A DNA stretch of 24,526 nt from Bacteroidales bacterium (GTDB lineage Bacteria; Bacteroidota; Bacteroidia; Bacteroidales; UBA12077): assembly GCA_030643125.1 (NCBI GenBank), contig DAOWML010000002.1, positions 1 to 24,526 of the forward strand, written 5' to 3'. Every line of letters begins with the position of its first letter. The first letter of the stretch is position 1. The translations under genes and the position numbers were made by a program. Below, piece by piece: positions 7,748 through 15,033 of this stretch. The notes under the pieces were generated by a model. It was not told where the DNA came from, did not search any database, and saw nothing but the letters and a program-made list of their open reading frames with translations.

Positions 7748-7816
7748 ATTTCCTATACGTAAGCAATTTTAAATATTCAATTCTCTAAAAGATAAATTTA
7801 CTTTTTCAACAGCCTC
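7714..7816. repeat. Terminal-inverted-repeat pair, possible MITE or IS remnant
   Basis: Positions 7714-7731 (GGGGCTGTCGAAAAAGTA) and the reverse complement of 7799-7816 (GAGGCTGTTGAAAAAGTA) agree at 16 of 18 positions, enclosing 67 bases. The ends look like insertion-sequence termini, but no transposase and no clear target duplication are visible. The right end stops two bases before the stop codon of the next gene. A further ACAGCCTC copy is at 7631-7638. Confidence 0.45.
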
Positions 7817-7818
7817 TT

Positions 7819-8097
7819 CTATTTTTCAGATAAGCTATTTAACTCTTCCAGTAACTTCATATTCATATCGTACATCTCGGTAATAATATTACTATAATGC
7901 TCTTTAATACTTCCGTTCTCGGGAGGATTATTCACTTTATACAGTAAATTTCGGCGAAGTTGTTCAACATCATGTAAAATATCTAAAACATTCTCCTGAT
8001 TATTTACAGGCGAATACTCCATAAAAGAAAAACATTCGTTTATCATTTGGTTAGCAAGAAAATTAATATCCTTCTTTATGTCTCTGCAACTTGCCAT
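7819..8097 (-). CDS. Small conserved helical protein (Bacteroidota type)
   Basis: A 92-residue, predicted all-helical cytoplasmic protein without signal peptide, membrane helix or metal motif. The N terminus (MASCRDIKKDINFL), a central Asn/Glu-rich turn and the LRRNLLYKVNNP segment recall a small uncharacterised protein that I believe is widespread in Bacteroidota; this rests on recall rather than a search. It stands alone on the minus strand, convergent with the receiver gene, and its TAG stop directly abuts an inverted-repeat end. The start at 8097 is the first ATG of the frame and follows a short AT-rich leader. Its function is unknown. Confidence 0.7.
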   Translation of the reverse strand: MASCRDIKKDINFLANQMINECFSFMEYSPVNNQENVLDILHDVEQLRRNLLYKVNNPPENGSIKEHYSNIITEMYDMNMKLLEELNSLSEK

Positions 8098-8171
8098 AAA
8101 ATTATTATAAAATTGAGATGAATTTTAGAGTAAGATATAGGTAAATATTTTAAAATCAAAATCTTTTAACT

Positions 8172-8204
8172 AAAAAAAAACACCCTTTTAAGTTAAAGAG
8201 TGTT
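8172..8204 (-). terminator. Rho-independent terminator of the LysM gene
   Basis: In minus-strand RNA, AACACUCUUU pairs fully with AAAGGGUGUU (one G-U pair) around a six-base loop and runs into a U-tract of nine. It starts about 30 bases after the stop of the LysM gene at 8235. On the plus strand the stem has a C-A mismatch and no T-run, so the orientation is clear. Confidence 0.85.
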
Positions 8205-8234
8205 AAATTATTGTATTCTCAAATTTATAATTTC

Positions 8235-10232
8235 TTATTCAAAACTTTGTGAAAGTGGTTGTGTGTTTTTTTTAAAATCATCAAGTCTAAAAATATTATA
8301 CCCATCGTAATATTTTATAATATCAACACCCACATTTTCATACCCTGACGTTTCATACCACTTAACAAATCTATAATCTGCTTGTAACAAGTCTACCTTA
8401 TAATTATAAATGCATCGTTCAAAATCTTTTCCATAATTCATCATTGCTGTAAGAAAATATAAACCTACATCATAAGCATGAATTGCCATTTGGTTCGGTT
8501 CGGTTTTGTATGTATCACGGTATTTCAAAATAAAATTTTTAACATCCTTATGATGATAATCAATGAAAAATGGTGTAGCAATACATAATTCCAAGTTAAA
8601 ATAATACTCAGGATCAATATTTTCGAACCGCTGCCAACGCGATAATCCAATGACCCGAACCTGATGTCCGAAAGTTTTAATTGTATTTAACTTTGTTACA
8701 ACATTTGTTACGAAAGCTTCTTCGTTTGAAGGAATAACAAACACATTTTCGATTTCTTCATTTAGTGCATGTTCGAGTACATTAATACTATCCTTAAAAA
8801 CAACTTCTTTAAATTGAATATTATTTACAAGAGTATCAATTGACAAGTTAGTGAAAATTTTATCCTTAACCATTTGAATATTGCTATATCCTAAACTGTC
8901 TCCATTATGTACCAGAACAATATTTTTATCTCCAAAACCGGAAATAAATTTTGCAAACTTATCTATTTCTGAATTATAGGATGGATTAACCTGAAACAAA
9001 TACGGATTTTCATCAACAAGACTTAAATTGTCCGATAAAGGAGAAATCATCTTTATCTGATTATCTTTTGAAAATTCAGAAACTAATCGAACTTCGTGAT
9101 TGAATATAGGTCCAATAATTAAATCTGTACTTATAAACTCGGGGAAACTTAAAATTTCTTTTATTCGTGAAGTATCATTTTGAGTATCGTAAACATGCAA
9201 ATTAATCGATAAACCTTTTTGTTTTAAGGTATCAATCGCTAATAATAAACCCTCGTAAAACTCGACAAAAGTTACAGATCTTGGATAAATATAAAATGGA
9301 TTATAAAAAATCTTTTCATAAATTTTTTTTCCAAAATCGTTTACTTCTGATGAATCAATATAAAATTCTTCGTCATTTTTTTCCAGATATAATGGCAATA
9401 AAAGGGCAACCTGATATGGCTCTCGTTGCATGCCTCTTATGTGTTCGCAATCCGGAAAATCTACCGAATCAGAATAAGCTATTAATGTTCTCTTTTCATA
9501 TAGAATTGTATCGCATAATTCTTCGTCCGGTATTATTAATACAGTGGCACTTTCAATGTCTATAAGCTTTGGTATCTTTAACACCTGACCAACTACTAAA
9601 CCCTCACTAACAATTGGATTGTGTTCTAAAAGTATATCTTTGGTTATTTCATAAAATCGGATTAAAGAATAAAGCGTGTCTTTTGGTTTAACTGTATAAT
9701 AAAAATACTGACTTTCAATGCGAACTGTATCATTTTGTGACTCAACAACAGGAGGTTTTTGTAATGCATTAACAGCATCTTTTGATTTTGGAATTTTCAA
9801 TATCTGATCTAAATTAATTCCATACCTAACCATTGGATCATTACATGCTATAATATCTTCCTGTGAAACATTATATTTTTTTGAAAGAGAGTATAAAGTT
9901 TGTTCCTTTTTAACACGATGATAAATAAAATCATTACTGAGAATTTTATCTTTACCTGATTTTTTCTCAACCACTGGAATCTTCAATGCTTGCCCAATCT
10001 GCAAACCAAGAAAAATTTCCGGGTTTTCTTTTGCTATTTTCTTTTGTGTAATATTATAAGCATTACTCAGCGAATAAAGAGTTTCTCCTTTTTTAACAAC
10101 ATGAACATAATATGGTTGTCCTCCGATAATTACTTTTTCTTTCGATTTTTCAATGATAACCGTATCACTTTGAGCAAAAGAATAATTATTAATTATTGAA
10201 AATAAAATTAGTATCAGAGTAAGTCTTTTCAC
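8235..10232 (-). CDS. Secreted protein with three LysM repeats and a periplasmic-binding-protein-like domain
   Basis: A 665-residue protein. A signal peptide (residues 1-20, hydrophobic LTLILILFSII, probable cleavage after SFA) is followed by three LysM peptidoglycan-binding repeats at about 41-86, 103-148 and 177-222. Each has the GETLYSLS or DTLYSL signature and ends in LKIP. From about residue 272 (EPYQVALLLPLYLE) to about 640 the sequence looks like a periplasmic-binding-protein type I or LpoA-like ligand-binding domain (DLIIGPIFNHEV; MISPLSDN; NIVLVHNGDSLG). It has no transporter partner nearby. By analogy with LpoA it could sense or activate cell-wall synthesis from the periplasm; this is inference. 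It is a monocistronic gene with its own terminator and a 503-base upstream spacer. Confidence 0.88.
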   Translation of the reverse strand: MKRLTLILILFSIINNYSFAQSDTVIIEKSKEKVIIGGQPYYVHVVKKGETLYSLSNAYNITQKKIAKENPEIFLGLQIGQALKIPVVEKKSGKDKILSNDFIYHRVKKEQTLYSLSKKYNVSQEDIIACNDPMVRYGINLDQILKIPKSKDAVNALQKPPVVESQNDTVRIESQYFYYTVKPKDTLYSLIRFYEITKDILLEHNPIVSEGLVVGQVLKIPKLIDIESATVLIIPDEELCDTILYEKRTLIAYSDSVDFPDCEHIRGMQREPYQVALLLPLYLEKNDEEFYIDSSEVNDFGKKIYEKIFYNPFYIYPRSVTFVEFYEGLLLAIDTLKQKGLSINLHVYDTQNDTSRIKEILSFPEFISTDLIIGPIFNHEVRLVSEFSKDNQIKMISPLSDNLSLVDENPYLFQVNPSYNSEIDKFAKFISGFGDKNIVLVHNGDSLGYSNIQMVKDKIFTNLSIDTLVNNIQFKEVVFKDSINVLEHALNEEIENVFVIPSNEEAFVTNVVTKLNTIKTFGHQVRVIGLSRWQRFENIDPEYYFNLELCIATPFFIDYHHKDVKNFILKYRDTYKTEPNQMAIHAYDVGLYFLTAMMNYGKDFERCIYNYKVDLLQADYRFVKWYETSGYENVGVDIIKYYDGYNIFRLDDFKKNTQPLSQSFE

Positions 10233-10303
10233 TTTAACAGTTTTTTCAGGTTAATTAACCCTTATGAATGATAAAAATTGTGTTACAAATAAAAAATCAT
10301 CAA

Positions 10304-10311
10304 CAAAATTA
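10304..10311 (-). promoter_or_regulatory. Possible Bacteroidota -7 promoter box for the LysM gene
   Basis: TAATTTTG on the minus strand fits the TAnnTTTG -7 consensus of Bacteroidota sigma-ABfr promoters. It lies about 70 bases before the ATG at 10232. No good -33 TTTG lies at the usual distance, so the call is weak. Confidence 0.3.
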
Positions 10312-10411
10312 CATGAAGTCGGTCAATAAAAAAAGTTATTTTAAATGTCAAATCAAGTCAACCTTATTTAGGCATTAACAATTTATCAGTGCCTGAACCT
10401 ATATAAACACT

Positions 10412-10444
10412 GACAGGTCTTCCCCGATAGTTATCGGGGCTGTC
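10412..10444. repeat. Palindromic hairpin, REP-like
   Basis: The inner perfect stem CCCCGATA (10422-10429) / TATCGGGG (10432-10439) sits inside an outer GACAG (10412-10416) / CTGTC (10440-10444) pair. GC-rich palindromes of this kind are often dispersed in Bacteroidota intergenic DNA. It lies downstream of the redox cluster and could help end its transcript, but no U-run follows on either strand. Confidence 0.55.
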
Positions 10445-10510
10445 AAGTTAAATTAAATTGATAATTAGAAAACGCTAATAACATCATAATTTTGATAATA
10501 TTTTGAATTT

Positions 10511-10554
10511 CGAACACCGATTACTCACATATTTTATATTTCCAAAGGTGTTCG
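10511..10554. repeat. Eight-base inverted repeat
   Basis: CGAACACC (10511-10518) is exactly complementary to GGTGTTCG (10547-10554) across 28 AT-rich bases. It could fold as a hairpin in the gene-free spacer. Its role is unknown. Confidence 0.4.
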
Positions 10555-10735
10555 TGAGAACGCTTCGCTTAGTTAACGATTTTTGATTTAAGATGGCTGT
10601 TTCCAAATTATCGTCAATGCAGACTTCATCATTCATCATTCCTTGTTCAGTATTCGTTATTCAAATAAATAACCTGTTTGGTTCTGGCTTGTTTGGATTA
10701 TGTCTTATATATGTCAATTTAATTTTATCATGATA

Positions 10736-11191
10736 CTAATTTTCCCTTAAAACGTATTCGTCATACTCTATTTCAAATCTCAGTTTATGCTTTGATTCCT
10801 CCTGAGCCAAAGATAAAAACACGTCTTTCATTTCATCATTATTTGCTCTTTTAGCTAATTCATAATATAATCTAAAAGCTGCTTTTTCTTTTTTCATTGC
10901 AAGTATTAACGCATCCTGGTAACTCATTTCAGGTGATGGTTTTACACTAACCGTATAATCACCAATTTTTAGATCAACTATTTCCTTTTTCTCAAATTGA
11001 TACAATCCTTCAGCTTTAATTTTTGTTAAACGAGTTTTATGCTCCATTTCTTCCTGCGCAAATGAAGTAAATACATGACGCATATCTTCAGTTTTTGAAT
11101 TTTCGGCTAGTTGATTATAAAAATCAACAGCTTCCTGTTCTCCTTTTATCGCAAAATCAAGAACATCATTAATCGATTTAAATTCTTTCAT
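10736..11191 (-). CDS. Rubrerythrin-type ferritin-like diiron protein
   Basis: A 151-residue four-helix-bundle protein with the two half-site pattern of rubrerythrin erythrin domains. Metal ligands in view are E18 (GEQEAVDFY), E48-x2-H51 (EEMEH), E102 (KKEKAAF) and E132-x2-H135 (EESKH). The C-terminal rubredoxin domain of classical rubrerythrins (about 190 residues) is absent, so electrons must come from a separate donor. Family members reduce hydrogen peroxide or store iron in anaerobes. It starts 19 bases after the NfnB-like gene, as the last gene of the redox cluster. That position fits peroxide protection driven by NAD(P)H or ferredoxin from the same operon, which is inference. Confidence 0.88.
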   Translation of the reverse strand: MKEFKSINDVLDFAIKGEQEAVDFYNQLAENSKTEDMRHVFTSFAQEEMEHKTRLTKIKAEGLYQFEKKEIVDLKIGDYTVSVKPSPEMSYQDALILAMKKEKAAFRLYYELAKRANNDEMKDVFLSLAQEESKHKLRFEIEYDEYVLREN

Positions 11192-11210
11192 ATTAATAGT
11201 TTAATAATTA

Positions 11211-13001
11211 TTATTTTTTGATTTTAGATAATTTTTCATGCATAGCATTTGAAGCTATTCTACCTGCTCCCATAGCCTGGATAACTGTTGCCGATCCTGT
11301 AACTATATCTCCACCAGCATATACAAACTCTTTTGATGTTTCGTTTGTATCAGGATTTACTTCAATATATCCCCATTTATTTCTCTTTATATCGGGCGTT
11401 GATTGGAAAATAGTTGGATTTGGACCTGTTCCAACTGCAATAACAACCAAATCACAATCTAAAATAAAATTAGAACCTTCAATAGGGATAGGCCTTCTCC
11501 TACCTGAATTATCTGGTTCTCCTAGTTCCATTTTAATACATTCCATACCTTTTACTCTATTATCATCCGTACCAAGATATCGAACAGGATTTGTTAACAA
11601 TCTAAACTTAATCCCTTCTTCTTCAGCATGATGAACTTCTTCTTCTCTTGCGGGCAATTCATTTCTCGATCTACGGTAAACAATTGTAACCTTATCTGAA
11701 CCAGTTCTAATAGCTGTTCTGGCAGAATCCATAGCTACATTCCCACCTCCAATTACTGTAACATTTTCACCTTTTGGCATTGGTGTATCATATTCAGGGA
11801 ATTTATATGCTTTCATTAAATTCATTCTTGTTAAATATTCATTGGATGAAAAAACATTTCCCAGATTTTCACCTTCGATATTCATAAAAGTAGGTAAGCC
11901 TGCTCCTACTCCAATAAATACCGCATTAAAATTCTCTAACAATTCATCTACCGTAATTGTTGCTCCTATTATATGATTTAATTCAATCCTGCATCCCATT
12001 TCTTTGAGATAATTAATCTCAAACTGAACAATTGACTTGGGTAATCTAAACTCCGGAATACCATAAGTTAATACACCTCCTGTTTCGTGAAGAGCTTCAA
12101 ATATTGTTACAGAATAACCTAACTGTCGCATATCTGCTGCAACAGTTAATCCTGCAGGTCCTGAGCCAACAACAGCTATTTTTTTACCAGTATTTTTATT
12201 GATGATAGGAACTTTTACTAATTCCATCTTTCTTTCAAAGTCTGCCACAAACCTTTCTAATCTTCCAATTGCAACCGGTTTCTCCTTAATCCCAAGCACA
12301 CAGGCTTCTTCACATTGATTTTCCTGAGGGCAAACCCGTCCACAAATTGCCGGAAGTATGTTCCTTTCTTTAATTTTTTTTACTGCCTCATCAAATTTTT
12401 CTTCTACAACTAATGATATAAAACCGGGAATATCAATATTTACCGGGCATCCGTCAATACATTTTGGGTTTTTACATTGAATACACCTTCCTGCTTCAAG
12501 TAATGCAAGCTCTGATGTGTATCCATAAGGAACTTCCTGATGATTATGTATTCGAAGAGTTTGGTCTTGTTCTGGCATGTCCTGACGAGGAATTTTCAGT
12601 TTTATTTTCTTCTCATCAGCTTTTGATAATCCATGCCATTCACATCCATATTTCAAACACAAATAGAAAGGAATTAATTTCTCATCTGCAGAAATAATAA
12701 CTTCAGCTGCCTTTGTACCACATTCTTTACAACTAAAATCTTTTTTAACTATACTCTTGGAACAATATGGGCAAAGTAAATCATCTAAAATATCACCTTT
12801 CTCAACTGGTACTGATGCTTCCAATTCGAATACATCAAGATACGGACTTAAGCGTAGATCAATTTTCTTTTTCTTATAAACAGCCTTAAAATCTAAAGTT
12901 TTTTCATTAATTGTATCAACATTAAAACTTTGATTGCAATGCGGACAGTAAGCATTTAGATAAGTTTTAAATCTTAAATATTTAACATCTTTAATTCGCA
13001 T
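11211..13001 (-). CDS. nfnB: NfnB/GltD-like NADPH oxidoreductase with N-terminal cysteine module
   Basis: A 596-residue protein. Residues about 140-596 match the NfnB or glutamate-synthase small-subunit family: cluster motifs C173-x2-C176-x4-C181-x3-C185 and C220-x3-C224-x5-C230-x3-C234, an FAD glycine motif (VVGSGPAGL, 277-285), an NADPH motif (VIGGGNVAMD, 416-425), GRRRPIPIEG (500-509) and a final FAD segment (YAGGDIVTG, 561-569). Thermotoga NfnB, as I recall, is about 470 residues. The extra N-terminal 130 or so carry C19/C22, C77/C80, C91/C94, C115, C120 and H123, a zinc-ribbon-like module also found twice in the protein at 14024-14905. With the NfnA-like protein it should form a ferredoxin:NAD(P)H transhydrogenase, possibly electron-bifurcating. 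SudB-type activity is the alternative. Confidence 0.85.
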   Translation of the reverse strand: MRIKDVKYLRFKTYLNAYCPHCNQSFNVDTINEKTLDFKAVYKKKKIDLRLSPYLDVFELEASVPVEKGDILDDLLCPYCSKSIVKKDFSCKECGTKAAEVIISADEKLIPFYLCLKYGCEWHGLSKADEKKIKLKIPRQDMPEQDQTLRIHNHQEVPYGYTSELALLEAGRCIQCKNPKCIDGCPVNIDIPGFISLVVEEKFDEAVKKIKERNILPAICGRVCPQENQCEEACVLGIKEKPVAIGRLERFVADFERKMELVKVPIINKNTGKKIAVVGSGPAGLTVAADMRQLGYSVTIFEALHETGGVLTYGIPEFRLPKSIVQFEINYLKEMGCRIELNHIIGATITVDELLENFNAVFIGVGAGLPTFMNIEGENLGNVFSSNEYLTRMNLMKAYKFPEYDTPMPKGENVTVIGGGNVAMDSARTAIRTGSDKVTIVYRRSRNELPAREEEVHHAEEEGIKFRLLTNPVRYLGTDDNRVKGMECIKMELGEPDNSGRRRPIPIEGSNFILDCDLVVIAVGTGPNPTIFQSTPDIKRNKWGYIEVNPDTNETSKEFVYAGGDIVTGSATVIQAMGAGRIASNAMHEKLSKIKK

Positions 13002-13023
13002 TACTTTTATTTTATGTAAAAAA

Positions 13024-13060
13024 AGCTATATATAAAAACTAAATGATTATTTGTATAGCT
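13024..13060. repeat. Seven-base inverted repeat between nfnA- and nfnB-like genes
   Basis: AGCTATA (13024-13030) and TATAGCT (13054-13060) are exact complements across 23 AT-rich bases, just ahead of the nfnB-like start at 13001. It may be a leader structure. A chance match is possible at this AT content. Confidence 0.35.
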
Positions 13061-13077
13061 ACCTAACAAAACGATTG

Positions 13078-13133
13078 ATTTTCTTCATTTGCCCCTCCCG
13101 AAAGCCTTCGGGACTAAAGGGTGTGAAGAAAAT
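13078..13133. repeat. Strong intercistronic hairpin
   Basis: The ten-base perfect arms ATTTTCTTCA (13078-13087) and TGAAGAAAAT (13124-13133) enclose a second perfect stem CCCGAA (13097-13102) / TTCGGG (13107-13112) with an AGCC loop. It starts 11 bases past the stop of the nfnA-like gene. No U-run follows on the minus strand, so it is not a classical terminator. Transcript stabilisation or processing, or a dispersed palindrome, fits better. Confidence 0.65.
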
Positions 13134-13144
13134 TAATTGCTATT

Positions 13145-13969
13145 TCATTTTATAGAGAACAATAAAGAATCTTTCTCGTCTTTTAAATATAATGAATTTC
13201 TTTTCTCAAGTTCATCAAAATCGACCTGATGTCCATCAAAATCAGGTCCATCAACACAACAAAATTTTGTTTGATTACCAACATTAACTCTACAACCTCC
13301 GCACATACCTGTACCGTCAATCATTATTGGATTCAAGCTTACTACTGTTGGCATTTCATATTTTTTAGTTAAAGCACAAACATTTTTCATCATTATAATT
13401 GGACCGATAGCATAAACTAATTTTATATCATGCCTTTCGTTAAGATATTTTTCCAGAGGTAGTGTAACAAATCCCCTTTCACCATAACTTCCATCATCTG
13501 TAGTTATAATTAATTCATCACAAATAGAACTCATCTCATTCTCAAGAATTATCATATCTTTTTCTCGAGCACCAATAATACCAATTACATGATTGCCTGC
13601 ATTTTTAAATGCCTTTGTAACATGATGAAGTATTGCTACTCCTGTTCCTCCGCCAACCATTATTACGGTTCCTATTTTTTCAATTTCAGCTGGTTTCCCT
13701 AATGGCCCAGCTACATCTTTTATTAAATCTCCTTCTTTCAAAGAACGCATTAAAGCAGTTGTTTTTCCAACAACTTGAAAAATAATTGTTATAATTCCGG
13801 CAAATTCATCTTTATCAGCAATAGTCATTGGTACTCTTTCACCAGTTTCGTTAACTCGCAAAATAATAAACTGGCCTGGTTTAGCTTTTTTAGCAATTTT
13901 AGGAGCACTTAAATCAAATCTGATTATTGTTCCTTTTGCTAATTCCTGTTTTCTTTCAATTTGAAACAT
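13145..13969 (-). CDS. nfnA: NfnA-like FAD/NAD-binding [2Fe-2S] subunit
   Basis: A 274-residue protein of the NfnA / dihydroorotate-dehydrogenase electron-transfer subunit family. The FAD-binding beta barrel has RVPMTI (45-50) and GPLGKP (88-93). The NAD-binding lobe starts with VGGGTG (105-110). The C-terminal DGTGMCGGCRV segment with C223, C226 and the C237/C238 pair forms the [2Fe-2S] site; in NfnA an Asp of this motif is the fourth ligand. The length is the usual one for the family. NfnA pairs with NfnB to move electrons between NAD(H), NADP(H) and ferredoxin in the cytoplasm. The partner lies 143 bases downstream, past a hairpin, and the double cysteine-module protein lies 54 bases upstream. 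SudA is the alternative name. Confidence 0.88.
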   Translation of the reverse strand: MFQIERKQELAKGTIIRFDLSAPKIAKKAKPGQFIILRVNETGERVPMTIADKDEFAGIITIIFQVVGKTTALMRSLKEGDLIKDVAGPLGKPAEIEKIGTVIMVGGGTGVAILHHVTKAFKNAGNHVIGIIGAREKDMIILENEMSSICDELIITTDDGSYGERGFVTLPLEKYLNERHDIKLVYAIGPIIMMKNVCALTKKYEMPTVVSLNPIMIDGTGMCGGCRVNVGNQTKFCCVDGPDFDGHQVDFDELEKRNSLYLKDEKDSLLFSIK

Positions 13970-14023
13970 AACTCAATTTTTAATTCTATCTATGTTCCTA
14001 TTAAGTATTTACTTATCAAAAAT

Positions 14024-14905
14024 TTACCATTCCATACTATCTTCTAATCTAATATCGTATAGATCGTTTTCACTTAAACCATGCCACTTACATCCCTTTT
14101 TTGAACAAATATAAAAATTAATAAGCCTGGATCTAGCTCCAATAAAGATTTTTGCAATAGGAGAATGACATAATTCACATGATTTATCTTCAACCATTAA
14201 ACTTTTGTCACAGTGAAAACATCTTATATCACTTACAGATTTATCTTCTTTAAGGAAAATTGTTGATTTTGCAGAATATACATTAAGATAAGGACTTAAC
14301 ATAATAAAACCTGATTCTTTTCTATCATAATCATCAATTTTTAATTTTAACATATCATGTTCAATTAAGCTCTTTTTACAATGTGGGCAATATGAATTTA
14401 AGAAAGCTCCTGTTTCAATTATTTCTTTTTCTTCATCTTTTACTTTTACTTTTGGTTTAGCAAACTGTCCTCTTAAATCTAATTCTTTCGGGTAATCTCT
14501 ACCTCTAAAACCATGTTCCTGGTAAAACTTTTTTAAAGCAACTGAAATATCTTCAAATTCTATAGCATGATTTTTACATCCACTGCGTGAGCATATGCTA
14601 ACTACGCCACCCATATCTAAGGTCAGGGGAATCATCGGAGCCTTACAAATTTTGCATTTCTCTTCTTTAATGATTTGAGCCTGGCAATGTGGACAATAAA
14701 ATTCAGCTATCTTTCTATCAGGAGTTTCAATATCACATATATAATTATAACTTTCGTAAACTGAACTTAAGTTTATAGTACCATCATTATTACCTATTTT
14801 AATATGCAATTTTATACTCGACTCATGATCAATTAATTTCTCATGATCCATTAATGATTTACCACAATCCGGGCATTTTACTTTTAATGATATAAAATTG
14901 TACAT
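14024..14905 (-). CDS. Double zinc-ribbon-like protein of the redox operon
   Basis: A 293-residue protein that I do not recognise from any named family. It is a tandem duplication of one module. Copy A (about 8-118) has C11/C14, C71/C74, C84/C87, C105, C110 and H113. Copy B (about 170-282) has C173/C176, C229/C232, C243/C246, C267, C272 and H275. Shared phrases are CPHC, LSPYLNVY-like strands, C-x2-C pairs and an ICSKKGCKWHGL-like end. Copy B matches the N terminus of the NfnB-like protein with identical spacing from the second Cys pair to the His. Two zinc sites per module are likely; rubredoxin-like iron or an iron-sulfur cluster cannot be excluded. It lies 54 bases before the nfnA-like gene. 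A scaffold, metal or electron-transfer role for the Nfn complex is inference. Confidence 0.8.
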   Translation of the reverse strand: MYNFISLKVKCPDCGKSLMDHEKLIDHESSIKLHIKIGNNDGTINLSSVYESYNYICDIETPDRKIAEFYCPHCQAQIIKEEKCKICKAPMIPLTLDMGGVVSICSRSGCKNHAIEFEDISVALKKFYQEHGFRGRDYPKELDLRGQFAKPKVKVKDEEKEIIETGAFLNSYCPHCKKSLIEHDMLKLKIDDYDRKESGFIMLSPYLNVYSAKSTIFLKEDKSVSDIRCFHCDKSLMVEDKSCELCHSPIAKIFIGARSRLINFYICSKKGCKWHGLSENDLYDIRLEDSMEW

Positions 14906-15033
14906 AATTATTATTTTTTAGATTTATTCAATGATTTGAATTTCGAAAACATAGAAATAAATTGCAATTAAGTGCATTTAAAAATCTACTATAAATTATT
15001 AAATAAAACAGTACGAAGCAAGTATTTTATGAT

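Larger units (their letters stand above)
10233..10735. other. Gene-free spacer of 503 bases
   Basis: No credible coding frame or RNA gene is visible here. The spacer holds a possible promoter for the LysM gene (10304-10311), a strong CCCCGATA/TATCGGGG hairpin (10412-10444), an eight-base inverted repeat (10511-10554), and low-complexity TTCATCATTC-like runs at about 10625-10665 of the kind seen between Bacteroidota genes. Confidence 0.7.

Noticed and set aside
7575..7818. Complete insertion sequence
   Set aside because: Inverted repeats are present but no transposase frame lies between them.
10550..10561. GTTC-GTGA-GAAC mini-hairpin with GNRA-like loop
   Set aside because: A four-base stem in AT-rich DNA is too short to support a structured RNA.
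11218..11631. Plus-strand open frame of 137 codons antisense to the nfnB-like gene
   Set aside because: It is the complement of a strongly conserved FAD/NADPH domain and shows no domain or leader of its own.
14906..15033. Search for a promoter or terminator in the 128-base gap after the large subunit gene
   Set aside because: I saw no convincing -7 box, hairpin or U-run; the gap gives no support for splitting the cluster here.
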